DNA from: Streptomyces sp. Mut1
GTDB lineage: Bacteria; Actinomycetota; Actinomycetes; Streptomycetales; Streptomycetaceae
Length of the DNA: 64,000 bases
Assembly: GCF_030719295.1 (NCBI RefSeq)
Contig: NZ_CP120997.1
Coordinates: 3,724,501 to 3,788,500 of the forward strand
Direction: 5' to 3'
Both the position numbers and the translations under genes were made by a program. The notes under the pieces were generated by a model. That model saw nothing but the letters and a program-made list of their open reading frames with translations. It did no database searches and had not been told where the DNA came from. Position 1 is the stretch's first letter. Each line of letters starts with the position of its first letter. This document shows positions 1-7,330 of this stretch, in pieces.

Positions 1-768
1 CTCCAACCACAGCGTAGACGACGTGGTGTCCATGTAAACCACGTCCATCGCCCCTGGTTCAGCGAAGGATACGACGCTGAAAGCGCCCGTCATACCTGGG
101 TGCGAGCCGGCGAGAAACGGAACAACTTGCACCGTGACATTTGGCTCGTTCGCTGCCTCTGACAGGCGCTCCAACTGTGCGCGCATCACATCGCGGCCAC
201 CGACCAGCTGACGAAGGGCTCCTTCCGAGACGATCGCCCACAAGGCAAGCGGGTTGCTGTCCGCCAGCCGTTCCTGACGGGCGATCTTGGCCTCGACAAA
301 GCGCTCGATCTCCTCCGGGTCATCCCAGTCCGCGTTGCCGACGGCGAGCGCCCTGGCGTAGTCGGGTGTCTGGAGCAGCCCCGGTACGAAGGCGCCTTGC
401 CAGGTTCTGATCTGCGTCGCGATGTCTTCGAGCGCGACGTACTCAACGAGCGATCGCAGCTCCGGGTACTGATTCCACCAGCCCTTCGCCTTGCGGCGCT
501 CCCGGTCCAACCGGGCCACCTCCAGCAAGCGGTTGACGAGCTTCGCGTCAGCAAGGCCGTAGAACTCGCAGAGCGTACGGATGTCCGGGTCCCGCATCGG
601 CACCCAACCTCGCTCCATCTTGACGATCTTCGAGTTGGTCGCACTGATCACCTGAGCAGCCTGCTGCTGGGTCTTGCCCGAGGCGTCCCGCAAACGCAGC
701 AGCTCGCTACCGAGCCTGCGGCCCAGGACAGTTGACGACCGATTGCCTTGCTGAGTCGCTCGATTCAC
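1..768 (-). CDS. XRE-family regulator with DUF5753 (partial, C-terminus off the left edge)
   Basis: This is a DNA-binding regulator of the large Streptomyces XRE/DUF5753 family. Reading leftwards from GTG at 768 gives 256 codons without a stop to the window edge. Residues about 15-75 form the helix-turn-helix (LRDASGKTQQQAAQVI, then TNSKIVKMERG). The rest matches DUF5753, including KGWWNQ, QTPDYARAL, EGALRQLVGG and the late VVYMDTTSSTLWLE segment. The start was chosen because a GAGAG motif lies just upstream and the helix-turn-helix begins soon after. It is divergent from the ATP-binding protein at 1032. In streptomycetes such regulators often sit beside DUF397 and ATPase partners. No DUF397 gene is visible here, but one could lie beyond the left edge. 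Confidence 0.9.
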   Translation of the reverse strand, partial: MNRATQQGNRSSTVLGRRLGSELLRLRDASGKTQQQAAQVISATNSKIVKMERGWVPMRDPDIRTLCEFYGLADAKLVNRLLEVARLDRERRKAKGWWNQYPELRSLVEYVALEDIATQIRTWQGAFVPGLLQTPDYARALAVGNADWDDPEEIERFVEAKIARQERLADSNPLALWAIVSEGALRQLVGGRDVMRAQLERLSEAANEPNVTVQVVPFLAGSHPGMTGAFSVVSFAEPGAMDVVYMDTTSSTLWLE

Positions 769-820
769 CGGCTCAGTCTCTCGCGCCAGGGGCTCGACCG
801 TCGACCTCCCCTCACCCGTT

Positions 821-836
821 GGGGACAATTGTCTCC
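821..836. promoter_or_regulatory. Palindrome between divergent XRE regulator and ATP-binding gene
   Basis: GGGGACAATTGTCTCC is a 16-bp inverted repeat with one mismatched pair and the perfect core GACAATTGTC. It lies in the 263-bp divergent intergenic region and is a candidate operator for the neighbouring regulator. The rest of the region (about 930-1020) is C-rich low-complexity sequence with no recognisable feature. Confidence 0.4.
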
Positions 837-1031
837 GTTTCACTTGCCCCCAACGCTAGAGGGTCGCTACGTTCAGTACAGATCCGCTGGCGCAGCGCTA
901 GCATCCGGCGGAAGTGCACCGCCCTGCCCACCCGCACCCCCACCCGCGCGCAGGCCCGGCACTGCCACCGCCGCCCACCGCCCACCGCACCCCACCACCC
1001 ACCGCACCCGACCCCAGAAAGGCGCGCGACC

Positions 1032-1499
1032 ATGACCGCAGCCCCCGAAGAGGCGCCCGTTCCCGAGACCCCGCTCCAGGAGGACCGGCTCGACTACACG
1101 CCCACCGCCCGCAGCGTCTCCCTCGCCCGCCGGCGCGCCGCGCGACTCGTCACCGCGTGGGGGCACCCGCGGCGGGCCGGAGAAGTCGCCCTCCTGGTCA
1201 GCGAGTTGGCCACCAACGCCCTGCTGCACGGCAGCCTGCGCGGGCGGCTCTTCCGGGTGCGTCTCACCCTCACCGCCGACGCGCTCCGTATCGAGGTCAC
1301 CGATCCCCGGGGCGAGCGTCTGCCCGGGATCCGCTCGGCCGACAGCGATGAGTGCTACGGGCGCGGGCTGCTCATCGTGGACGCGATCGCCGACCGTTGG
1401 GGGGTTGAGCCGCGCACCATCGGGAAGACCGTGTTCGCCGAACTCGCCCTTCGGCACCCGGACATGCTGATCGTGCGCTCCGCACCGCACGCGGGGTGA
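1032..1499 (+). CDS. ATP-binding protein of the RsbW/SpoIIAB-like histidine-kinase-fold family
   Basis: This 155-aa protein consists of a single HATPase_c_2 domain, as in anti-sigma factor kinases. The N-box is ELATNALLHG (residues 58-67), the G1 region is DPRG (91-94) and the G2 region is GRGLLIVD (110-117). The start ATG at 1032 follows an AGAAAGG ribosome-binding site; the open frame extends further upstream through C-rich sequence that does not look coding. Streptomycetes carry many of these small ATPases beside XRE/DUF5753 regulators, as here. Whether it acts on a sigma factor is unknown. The ATPase fold is confident; the role is inference. Confidence 0.88.
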   Translation: MTAAPEEAPVPETPLQEDRLDYTPTARSVSLARRRAARLVTAWGHPRRAGEVALLVSELATNALLHGSLRGRLFRVRLTLTADALRIEVTDPRGERLPGIRSADSDECYGRGLLIVDAIADRWGVEPRTIGKTVFAELALRHPDMLIVRSAPHAG

Positions 1500-1507
1500 G
1501 ATCCGCG

Positions 1508-2050
1508 TCAGTCCTTGTCGGCGTCCGCGCGGTTGAGAGCCTGGGCGATCATGCGGACGGCGAACTCACGGTCGTCCGCGATGCGGTTGATCTGCTCCGC
1601 GAGGAGGAACGCGGTCGCTTCCAGAGGCGTCATCTCCGCCTCCGTCCAGTCCCCGTACTGCATGCGCCACAGGTTGGGGCTCAGTCCGGTGCCCGCGGCG
1701 ACGACCATGCCGGCCATGGTGGGAATGACCTCGGGCGGAACGCTCCGCGGCATCCTGAGCATCGAGGCGACGAAGACGGGCACCACGTACTCGATGACGT
1801 CCTTGTCGTGCTCTTCGTGAGCCTTCCGCAGCCAGGTCATGAGCATGTAGATGATCGTGCACGTGCCGTCCAGCAGGTCATCGATTCCGCCGGGGCCCAG
1901 GGAGGCGACGTACTGCTTGAGCAGCTCCTGTTGTTCGGAATGGCTCTCGGATCTGTCCTCGTAGACGCTCTTGAGCCGGGAGTCGATCATCATGAGCGCC
2001 GCGTCCACGTCGCCGGCGGGAGCGTTCCGGGGGTCGCAATTCGAAGGCAC
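1508..2050 (-). CDS. Conserved hypothetical protein
   Basis: A 180-aa acidic, mostly alpha-helical soluble protein that I do not recognise. Notable segments are LLDGTCTIIYMLMTWLRKAH and VPVFVASMLRMPRSVPPEV, moderately hydrophobic but without a clear transmembrane helix. GTG at 2050 was chosen because GAGGGGAA lies five bases upstream; a longer reading to 2158 adds an arginine-rich stretch that looks non-coding. It converges with the ATP-binding gene (stop codons eight bases apart). No function is assigned. Confidence 0.7.
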   Translation of the reverse strand: MPSNCDPRNAPAGDVDAALMMIDSRLKSVYEDRSESHSEQQELLKQYVASLGPGGIDDLLDGTCTIIYMLMTWLRKAHEEHDKDVIEYVVPVFVASMLRMPRSVPPEVIPTMAGMVVAAGTGLSPNLWRMQYGDWTEAEMTPLEATAFLLAEQINRIADDREFAVRMIAQALNRADADKD

Positions 2051-2196
2051 GGCGGTTCCCCTCGGTCGACTGCGGTGAGTGATTCGGCGCGTCCGTACGG
2101 TAGTCAGTCTACGGGGCGGGGGTGTGCGCCCGCGCAGAATTCGCAGGAACCGCTTCACTCACGTACCGCACGCGCCCCCGCCTCCGGACATGCCGA

Positions 2197-2225
2197 TGGG
2201 CCCGCGCAAGCACAGCGCGGGCCCA
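2197..2225 (-). terminator. Hairpin after the first bkd operon
   Basis: An 11-bp perfect stem, TGGGCCCGCGC and its complement, encloses a 7-base loop just downstream of the E2 stop codon. It is a GC-rich intrinsic-type terminator without a strong T-tract, as is usual in streptomycetes. Confidence 0.6.
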
Positions 2226-2250
2226 CCTCACACACGTACCGCCAAGGCGC

Positions 2251-3657
2251 CTACGCCCAGGTGATCAGCCGCTTCGGCTGTTCCAGGATCGCGGCGATGT
2301 CCGCCAGGAACCTGGAGCCCAGCTCGCCGTCGATCAGACGGTGGTCGAACGACAGGGCCAGCGTCGTCACCTGACGCGGCTTCACCTTGCCCTTGTGGAC
2401 CCAGGGCTGGAGCTTGATCGCGCCGACCGCGAGGATCGCGGACTCGCCCGGGTTGAGGATCGGCGTACCGGTGTCGACGCCGAAGACGCCCACGTTGGTG
2501 ATGGTCACCGTGCCGTCCGCCATCGCGGCCGGGGACGTCTTGCCGTCCCGGGCCGTGGCGACCAGCTCACCCAGGGACGCGGCCAGTTCCGGGAGCGTCC
2601 GGTCGTGGGCGTCCTTGATGTTCGGGACGATCAGACCGCGCGGAGTCGCGGCGGCGATGCCCAGGTTGACGTAGTGCTTCTGGACGATCTCCTGGTTCGC
2701 CTCGTCCCAGACCGCGTTGACCCCGGGGTTCCGCTTGATCGCGACCAGGAGGGCCTTGGCGATGACGAGGAGCGGGTTGACCCGCACCCCCGCCATGTCC
2801 TTGTCCTCCTTCAGCTCCGCCACCAGCTTCATCGTGCGCGTCACATCGACGGTCACGAACTCGGTGACGTGCGGAGCGGTGAACGCGCTGCCGACCATCG
2901 CCTGGGCGATGGCCTTGCGCACGCCCTTGACCGGGATACGGGTCTCGCGGGCGCCGGCCGGGACCGGAGCCTCCACGGGCACCGCGGGCTCGGCGGACGG
3001 CTCCGGAACCGAAGGCGCCACCGGCGCCACCGGCTTCGCCGCCGCGTGCACGTCGTCGCGGGTGATGACACCGCCCTCGCCGGTCGGGGTGACCGTCGCC
3101 AGGTCGATGCCCAGGTCCTTCGCGAGCTTGCGGACCGGCGGCTTGGCCAGCGGGCGGGCCTCCGGGACCGGGGCGGCGGGGCCCCGGCCGTTCAGCTCGC
3201 CCTGGACCGCGGCGGGCGCGGCGGCCGGGGGTGCGGTCTCGGCGCCCTTGCGGGCCCGCCGCTTCGTGGAGGACTCGGCCACGCCGTAACCCACCAGGAC
3301 CGGCTGGCGGCCCTTCGGCGCCTCCTCGGCCTCGGGTTCCGGAGCCGGCTCGGGCGTCGCGGCGGGGGCCTCGGGCGCGGAGCCCGGGGCCACGTCCACC
3401 GCGATGATCACCTGGCCCACATCGACCGTGGTGCCCTCGGGGAAGCGCAGCTCGTGGACGACCCCGTCGAACGGGATCGGCAGCTCCACGGCCGCCTTCG
3501 CCGTCTCGACCTCGCAGACGACCTGGCCGTCGGTGACGGTGTCGCCGGGCTGGACGAACCACTTGAGGATCTCGGCCTCGGTCAGTCCCTCGCCCACGTC
3601 GGGCATCTTGAACTCACGGAAGCGAGCAGCGTTGGAAGTGTCGGTCATCGTAGTCAC
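2251..3657 (-). CDS. bkdC: Branched-chain 2-oxoacid dehydrogenase E2 (dihydrolipoamide acyltransferase), set 1
   Basis: The E2 core of the branched-chain 2-oxoacid dehydrogenase complex transfers isobutyryl, isovaleryl or 2-methylbutyryl groups from lipoamide to CoA. The 468-aa protein has an N-terminal lipoyl domain with the lipoylated lysine in VETAKAAVEL (about Lys54). An Ala/Pro-rich linker follows, then a peripheral-subunit-binding domain (VRKLAKDLGIDLATVTPTG) and a catalytic domain ending in SFDHRLIDG, with His about 439 and Asp about 443. The start is GTG 3657 with AGGACAGG upstream; ATG 3648 is an in-frame alternative. It is the last gene of an E1alpha-E1beta-E2 operon. A second complete set lies about 18 kb away. 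The family is certain; branched-chain specificity rests on operon type and on the conserved double-bkd arrangement of streptomycetes. Confidence 0.95.
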   Translation of the reverse strand: MTTMTDTSNAARFREFKMPDVGEGLTEAEILKWFVQPGDTVTDGQVVCEVETAKAAVELPIPFDGVVHELRFPEGTTVDVGQVIIAVDVAPGSAPEAPAATPEPAPEPEAEEAPKGRQPVLVGYGVAESSTKRRARKGAETAPPAAAPAAVQGELNGRGPAAPVPEARPLAKPPVRKLAKDLGIDLATVTPTGEGGVITRDDVHAAAKPVAPVAPSVPEPSAEPAVPVEAPVPAGARETRIPVKGVRKAIAQAMVGSAFTAPHVTEFVTVDVTRTMKLVAELKEDKDMAGVRVNPLLVIAKALLVAIKRNPGVNAVWDEANQEIVQKHYVNLGIAAATPRGLIVPNIKDAHDRTLPELAASLGELVATARDGKTSPAAMADGTVTITNVGVFGVDTGTPILNPGESAILAVGAIKLQPWVHKGKVKPRQVTTLALSFDHRLIDGELGSRFLADIAAILEQPKRLITWA

Positions 3658-3667
3658 GCCCCTGTCC

Positions 3668-4648
3668 TCAGTACGCCAGCGAGCGGTCGACGGCGTCGAG
3701 CACGCGGTCGAGGCCCGGCAGGTACTCGTCCTCCAGCCGCGCCGGCGGGTACGGGACGTGGTAGCCGCCGACCCTCAGCACGGGCGCCTCCAGGTGGTAG
3801 AAGCACCGCTCCGTGATGCGGGCGGCGATCTCGGCACCGGAGCCGTAGAAGACCGGCGCCTCGTGGACCACGACCAGGCGGCGGGTCTTCTCGACGGAGG
3901 TCTGGATGGTGTCGAAGTCGATGGGGGACATCGAGCGCAGGTCCACGACCTCGATCGACTTGCCCTCCTCCTGGGCGGCCGCGGCGGCCTCCAGGCAGAC
4001 CTTCACCATCGGGCCGTACGCGGCGAGCGTGAGGTCCGTGCCGGTGCGGGCGACGGACGCGGCGTGCAGCCGGCCGGGGATGGAGTCGGTGTCGACCTCG
4101 CCCTTGTCCCAGTAGCGGCGCTTCGGCTCGAAGAAGATGACCGGGTCGTCGCTCTGGACGGCCTGCTGCATCATCCAGTACGCGTCCGATGCGTTGGACG
4201 GGGAGACCACCTTGAGGCCCGCGACGTGCGCGAACAGCGCCTCGGGCGACTCGCTGTGGTGCTCGACCGCGCCGATGCCGCCGCCGTAGGGGATGCGCAC
4301 GACGACCGGGAGCTTGATCTTGCCGAGCGCGCGGGCGTGCATCTTCGCGAGCTGCGTGACGATCTGGTCGTAGGCGGGGAAGACGAAGCCGTCGAACTGG
4401 ATCTCCACGACGGGCCGGTAGCCGCGCAGGGCCAGGCCGATCGCCGTGCCGACGATGCCGGACTCGGCGAGCGGGGTGTCGATGACCCGGTCCTCGCCGA
4501 AGTCCTTCTGGAGGCCGTCGGTGATCCGGAAGACCCCGCCCAGCTTGCCGACGTCCTCGCCCATGATGAGGACCTTGGGGTCGGTGTCGAGGGCCTTGCG
4601 CAGCGACTCGTTGAGCGCCTTCGCGATGGACATCTTTTCCACGGCCAT
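3668..4648 (-). CDS. bkdB: Branched-chain 2-oxoacid dehydrogenase E1 beta, set 1
   Basis: This is the beta subunit of the thiamine-diphosphate decarboxylase that starts oxidative decarboxylation of branched 2-oxoacids. The 326-aa protein has the typical LIMGEDVGKLGGVFRITDGL opening, the RVIDTPLAESGIVG segment, QFDGFVFPAYDQI and a C-terminal transketolase domain (VVHEAPVFYGSGAEIAARI). The start ATG 4648 lies two bases after the E1alpha stop codon, so the genes are tightly coupled; upstream in-frame sequence overlaps E1alpha and was excluded. It ends ten bases before the E2 start. Confidence 0.95.
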   Translation of the reverse strand: MAVEKMSIAKALNESLRKALDTDPKVLIMGEDVGKLGGVFRITDGLQKDFGEDRVIDTPLAESGIVGTAIGLALRGYRPVVEIQFDGFVFPAYDQIVTQLAKMHARALGKIKLPVVVRIPYGGGIGAVEHHSESPEALFAHVAGLKVVSPSNASDAYWMMQQAVQSDDPVIFFEPKRRYWDKGEVDTDSIPGRLHAASVARTGTDLTLAAYGPMVKVCLEAAAAAQEEGKSIEVVDLRSMSPIDFDTIQTSVEKTRRLVVVHEAPVFYGSGAEIAARITERCFYHLEAPVLRVGGYHVPYPPARLEDEYLPGLDRVLDAVDRSLAY

Positions 4649-4650
4649 GG

Positions 4651-5802
4651 CTACTTGCCCTCCTCGGCGAACGATGCCTGGTAGGCGGCGAACTCGGCGC
4701 GCTCCTCGTCCACGAGGGGGCTGCCGTCGGCGTAGGCGTGGTCGAACAGCGCCATCCGGTCCGGGTCGGGCATGGCCCGTACCGCCTCGCGGACCCGCTT
4801 GCCGAGGGTCTCGCTCTCCTCTTCGAGGGCGGTGAAGAACGCCTCGTCGGCCGCGCCCTCCTTCTCCAGGTACGTGCGCAGGCGCAGGATCGGGTCCTTC
4901 GCCTCCCAGGACGCGCGCTCCTCGTCGGCCCGGTACTTCGTCGGGTCGTCGGAGGTGGTGTGCGCGCCCATGCGGTACGTGAACGCCTCGACCAGGGTCG
5001 GGCCCTCGCCGCGCCGGGCCCGCTCCAGGGCGGAGCGGGTGACGGCCAGGCAGGCCAGGACGTCGTTGCCGTCGACCCGGACGCCCGGGAAGCCGAAGCC
5101 CTGGGCGCGCTGGTAGAGCGGGACGCGGGTCTGCTTCTCGGTGGGCTCGGAGATCGCCCACTGGTTGTTCTGGCAGAAGAAGACGACCGGGGCGTTGTAC
5201 ACCGCCGAGAAGGTGAACGCCTCCGCGACATCGCCCTGGCTGGAGGCGCCGTCACCGAAGTACGCGATCACGGCCGAGTCCGCGCCGTCCTTGGCCACGC
5301 CCATGGCGTAACCCGTGGCGTGCAGGGTCTGCGAGCCGATGACGATCGTGTACAGGTGGAAGTTGTTGGTGTTCGGGTCCCAGCCGCCGTGGTTCACACC
5401 GCGGAACATCCCGAGCAGATTGGTCGGGTCGACGCCCCGGCACCAGGCCACACCGTGCTCACGGTAGGTCGGGAAGACGTAGTCGTCGTCGTGCAGGGCC
5501 CGGCCGGAGCCGATCTGGGCGGCCTCCTGGCCCAGCAGGGAGGCCCACAGGCCCAGCTCGCCCTGGCGCTGGAGGGCGGTGGCCTCGGCGTCGAAGCGGC
5601 GGGTCAGGACCATGTCCCGGTACAGACCGCGCAGCTCTTCCGCGGTCAGGTCGATCGAGTAGTCCGGGTGCTCGACGCGCTCGCCCTCGGGCGTCAGCAG
5701 CTGTACGAGCTCGGGTGCGGAATCCTTCGCGGGCGTTTTCGCGGCGCTGGTCCGCTTGCTGCTGCGTCGCGGTTTACGCGCGGCAGTGCTCTCCACGGTC
5801 AC
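4651..5802 (-). CDS. bkdA: Branched-chain 2-oxoacid dehydrogenase E1 alpha, set 1
   Basis: The alpha subunit of E1 binds thiamine diphosphate. The 383-aa protein has the TPP motif starting at GDGASSQGD (about 183) and closing with QNN (about 211-213). It also has the FPTYREHG and GGWDPNTNNFH loops of this family. A basic, Ala-rich 25-residue N-terminal tail precedes the catalytic domain. GTG 5802 is preceded by GGAGGAG at ideal spacing, which decides the start. It is the first gene of the operon. The upstream 339-bp region is shared with the divergent response regulator. Confidence 0.95.
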   Translation of the reverse strand: MTVESTAARKPRRSSKRTSAAKTPAKDSAPELVQLLTPEGERVEHPDYSIDLTAEELRGLYRDMVLTRRFDAEATALQRQGELGLWASLLGQEAAQIGSGRALHDDDYVFPTYREHGVAWCRGVDPTNLLGMFRGVNHGGWDPNTNNFHLYTIVIGSQTLHATGYAMGVAKDGADSAVIAYFGDGASSQGDVAEAFTFSAVYNAPVVFFCQNNQWAISEPTEKQTRVPLYQRAQGFGFPGVRVDGNDVLACLAVTRSALERARRGEGPTLVEAFTYRMGAHTTSDDPTKYRADEERASWEAKDPILRLRTYLEKEGAADEAFFTALEEESETLGKRVREAVRAMPDPDRMALFDHAYADGSPLVDEERAEFAAYQASFAEEGK

Positions 5803-6141
5803 GTGCGTGCTCCTCCGTCGGTCCGGCCCCCGGGGTCTGCCGGGAGACCAGTGCGGCTCGCCTGTGTCCGTACCCGTGCACGGGGTGGGTGCCGCTCGGT
5901 CCGGGAACAGGCGTGACAGGTGCCCCGGCGAGCGCCCTGTCCAAGGCACGTTACCCAGTGGGTCCCGTAACTGCGAAACCCTTCCTGACCTGCGTTTTTG
6001 CTTGGATATCCAAGTAAATCGAGGAATTCGGGAAGGCTCGCTGGTCACAGCACTGATCACAGCCTCGCAGGCCGCCGGAACAACGGCACGTTATCCCGCC
6101 CGACACCGGCAGGGAAGGGGGGAGTGTGTGAGACTGCGATT
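5803..6141. promoter_or_regulatory. Divergent promoter region of bkd set 1 and response regulator, with a 14-bp palindrome
   Basis: This 339-bp region separates the bkd operon from the DosR-like regulator and contains no gene I can support. It holds a perfect 14-bp palindrome, CTTGGATATCCAAG at 6001-6014, in a locally AT-rich patch. A purine-rich AGGGAAGGGGGGA precedes the regulator start. The palindrome is a candidate operator; its binding protein is unknown. Confidence 0.45.
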
Positions 6142-6801
6142 GTGAGCGTAGAAGGAAAAATCACCGTTTTTCTGCTCGATGACCACGAAGTGGTCCGCCG
6201 CGGAGTCCACGAACTGCTCTCGATGGAGGACGACATCGAGGTGGTCGGCGAGGCCGGTACGGCGGCCGACGCGCTGGTGCGGATTCCGGCGGTCCGCCCG
6301 GATGTGGCCGTGCTGGACGTACGGCTTCCGGACGGCAGCGGGGTGGAGGTCTGCCGCGAGATCCGCTCCCAGGACGACTCGATCAACTGCCTGATGCTGA
6401 CCTCGTACGCCGATGACGAGGCGCTGTTCGACGCGATCATGGCGGGCGCCGCCGGATACGTCCTCAAGGCGATCCGCGGCAACGAGCTGCTGACGGCCGT
6501 ACGGGACGTGGCGGCCGGGAAGTCGCTGCTGGACCCCGTCGCCACCGCCCGCGTCCTGGAGCGGCTGCGGGACGGCAAGAAGGGGCAGGGCGACGAGAAG
6601 CTCGCGAGCCTCACGGACCAGGAGCGCAAGATCCTCGACCTGATCGGCGAGGGGCTGACCAACCGGGTCATCGGCGAGCGGCTGCACCTCGCCGAGAAGA
6701 CGATCAAGAACTACGTCTCCAGCCTGCTGTCCAAGCTGGGCATGGAGCGCCGCTCGCAGGCCGCCGCGTACGTCGCCCGGCTCCAGGCCGAGAAGCGCTG
6801 A
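6142..6801 (+). CDS. NarL/LuxR-type response regulator closely resembling DosR/DevR
   Basis: A two-component response regulator of about 219 aa. The receiver domain has the acidic pair at residues 13-14 (LLDDHEVVRRG), the phospho-acceptor Asp about 59 (VAVLDVRLPDG) and the lysine in GYVLKAIRG. The C-terminal LuxR helix-turn-helix contains LTDQERKILDLIGEGLTN and AEKTIKNYVSSLLSKLGMER. These segments closely follow mycobacterial DosR/DevR, the hypoxia and nitric-oxide regulator. No sensor kinase gene is adjacent, so it looks like an orphan. GTG 6142 was chosen; GTG 6124 with AGGG nine bases upstream is an equally possible start. A Dos-box-like site lies just downstream, before the next gene. Confidence 0.9.
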   Translation: MSVEGKITVFLLDDHEVVRRGVHELLSMEDDIEVVGEAGTAADALVRIPAVRPDVAVLDVRLPDGSGVEVCREIRSQDDSINCLMLTSYADDEALFDAIMAGAAGYVLKAIRGNELLTAVRDVAAGKSLLDPVATARVLERLRDGKKGQGDEKLASLTDQERKILDLIGEGLTNRVIGERLHLAEKTIKNYVSSLLSKLGMERRSQAAAYVARLQAEKR

Positions 6802-6812
6802 GGCGGGAGGGG

Positions 6813-6828
6813 AAGGACTTTGGTCCCT
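6813..6828 (+). promoter_or_regulatory. Dos-box-like inverted repeat upstream of the flavoprotein gene
   Basis: The sequence AAGGACTTTGGTCCCT is an inverted repeat (GGAC-TTTG-GTCC, arms extended with one mismatch). It resembles the DosR/DevR operator core GGGACT..AGTCCC. It sits about 60 bases before the start of the pyridoxamine-oxidase-like gene and right after the DosR-like regulator gene. A possible -10 (TATTCC) lies about 25-30 bases downstream, which would put the box near the usual activator position. Confidence 0.55.
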
Positions 6829-6877
6829 GCCACCCCGGGGCCCCGGCCTCTTATTCCGACCACACAAGTGGCCGACA

Positions 6878-7315
6878 GTGGAGGGCATGTCCCTTGAGGA
6901 ACTCCACGCGATCGACCTGCTCGGCCGGGTCCCCTACGGCCGGCTGGCGACCAGCATGCGGGCCCTCCCGTTCCTGACGGTGGCCCGGCACATCGTCATC
7001 GACGGCCGCGTCGTGCTGCGCATGCACAGCGGTCTCGGCTACCACGACGCCTGCGACGGCACGGTCGTGGCCTACGGGGCGGACAACTTCAACGCGGCCA
7101 CCACCGCCGGCAGCGACGACCTGTGGTCCGTGCAGTTCACCGGTCCCGCACGGATCGTCGAGCCCACCCGCGCCCAGCGCGAGCGCTTCGGGCCCCTCCC
7201 CGTCGAGGTCAACGGCGAGCCGTTCGTACCGTCGTATCTCCGGCTCGAACCGCACTTCGTCACCGTGCACACTCTGGGCTTCGACGCAAGTCAGCAGATC
7301 CGCAACGCAGCGTGA
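6878..7315 (+). CDS. Pyridoxamine 5'-phosphate oxidase-fold flavoprotein
   Basis: A 145-aa split-barrel protein of the pyridoxamine-5'-phosphate-oxidase-like family that binds FMN or F420. It shows the N-terminal LLGRVPYGRLATSMRALPFL and VVAYGADNF segments and a central VQFTGPARIVEP strand. Members act as flavin or deazaflavin reductases, or as heme- or flavin-binding proteins. The substrate cannot be read from the sequence. GTG 6878 and ATG 6887 are both possible starts; neither has a well-spaced ribosome-binding site. Position beside a DosR-like gene and downstream of a Dos-box-like site suggests control by oxygen or nitric oxide. Related proteins belong to the mycobacterial DosR regulon. 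Confidence 0.82.
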   Translation: MEGMSLEELHAIDLLGRVPYGRLATSMRALPFLTVARHIVIDGRVVLRMHSGLGYHDACDGTVVAYGADNFNAATTAGSDDLWSVQFTGPARIVEPTRAQRERFGPLPVEVNGEPFVPSYLRLEPHFVTVHTLGFDASQQIRNAA

Positions 7316-7330
7316 TCTAACATCTGACGC

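Noticed and set aside
930..1020. CCCACCCGCACC-type tandem sequence as a functional repeat
   Set aside because: It is irregular and C-rich with no constant unit; compositional bias explains it.
2122..3816. Plus-strand open frame opposite the set 1 E2 gene
   Set aside because: The minus strand encodes a complete E2 acyltransferase with all motifs. The opposite product is a typical Asp/Arg/His-rich shadow.
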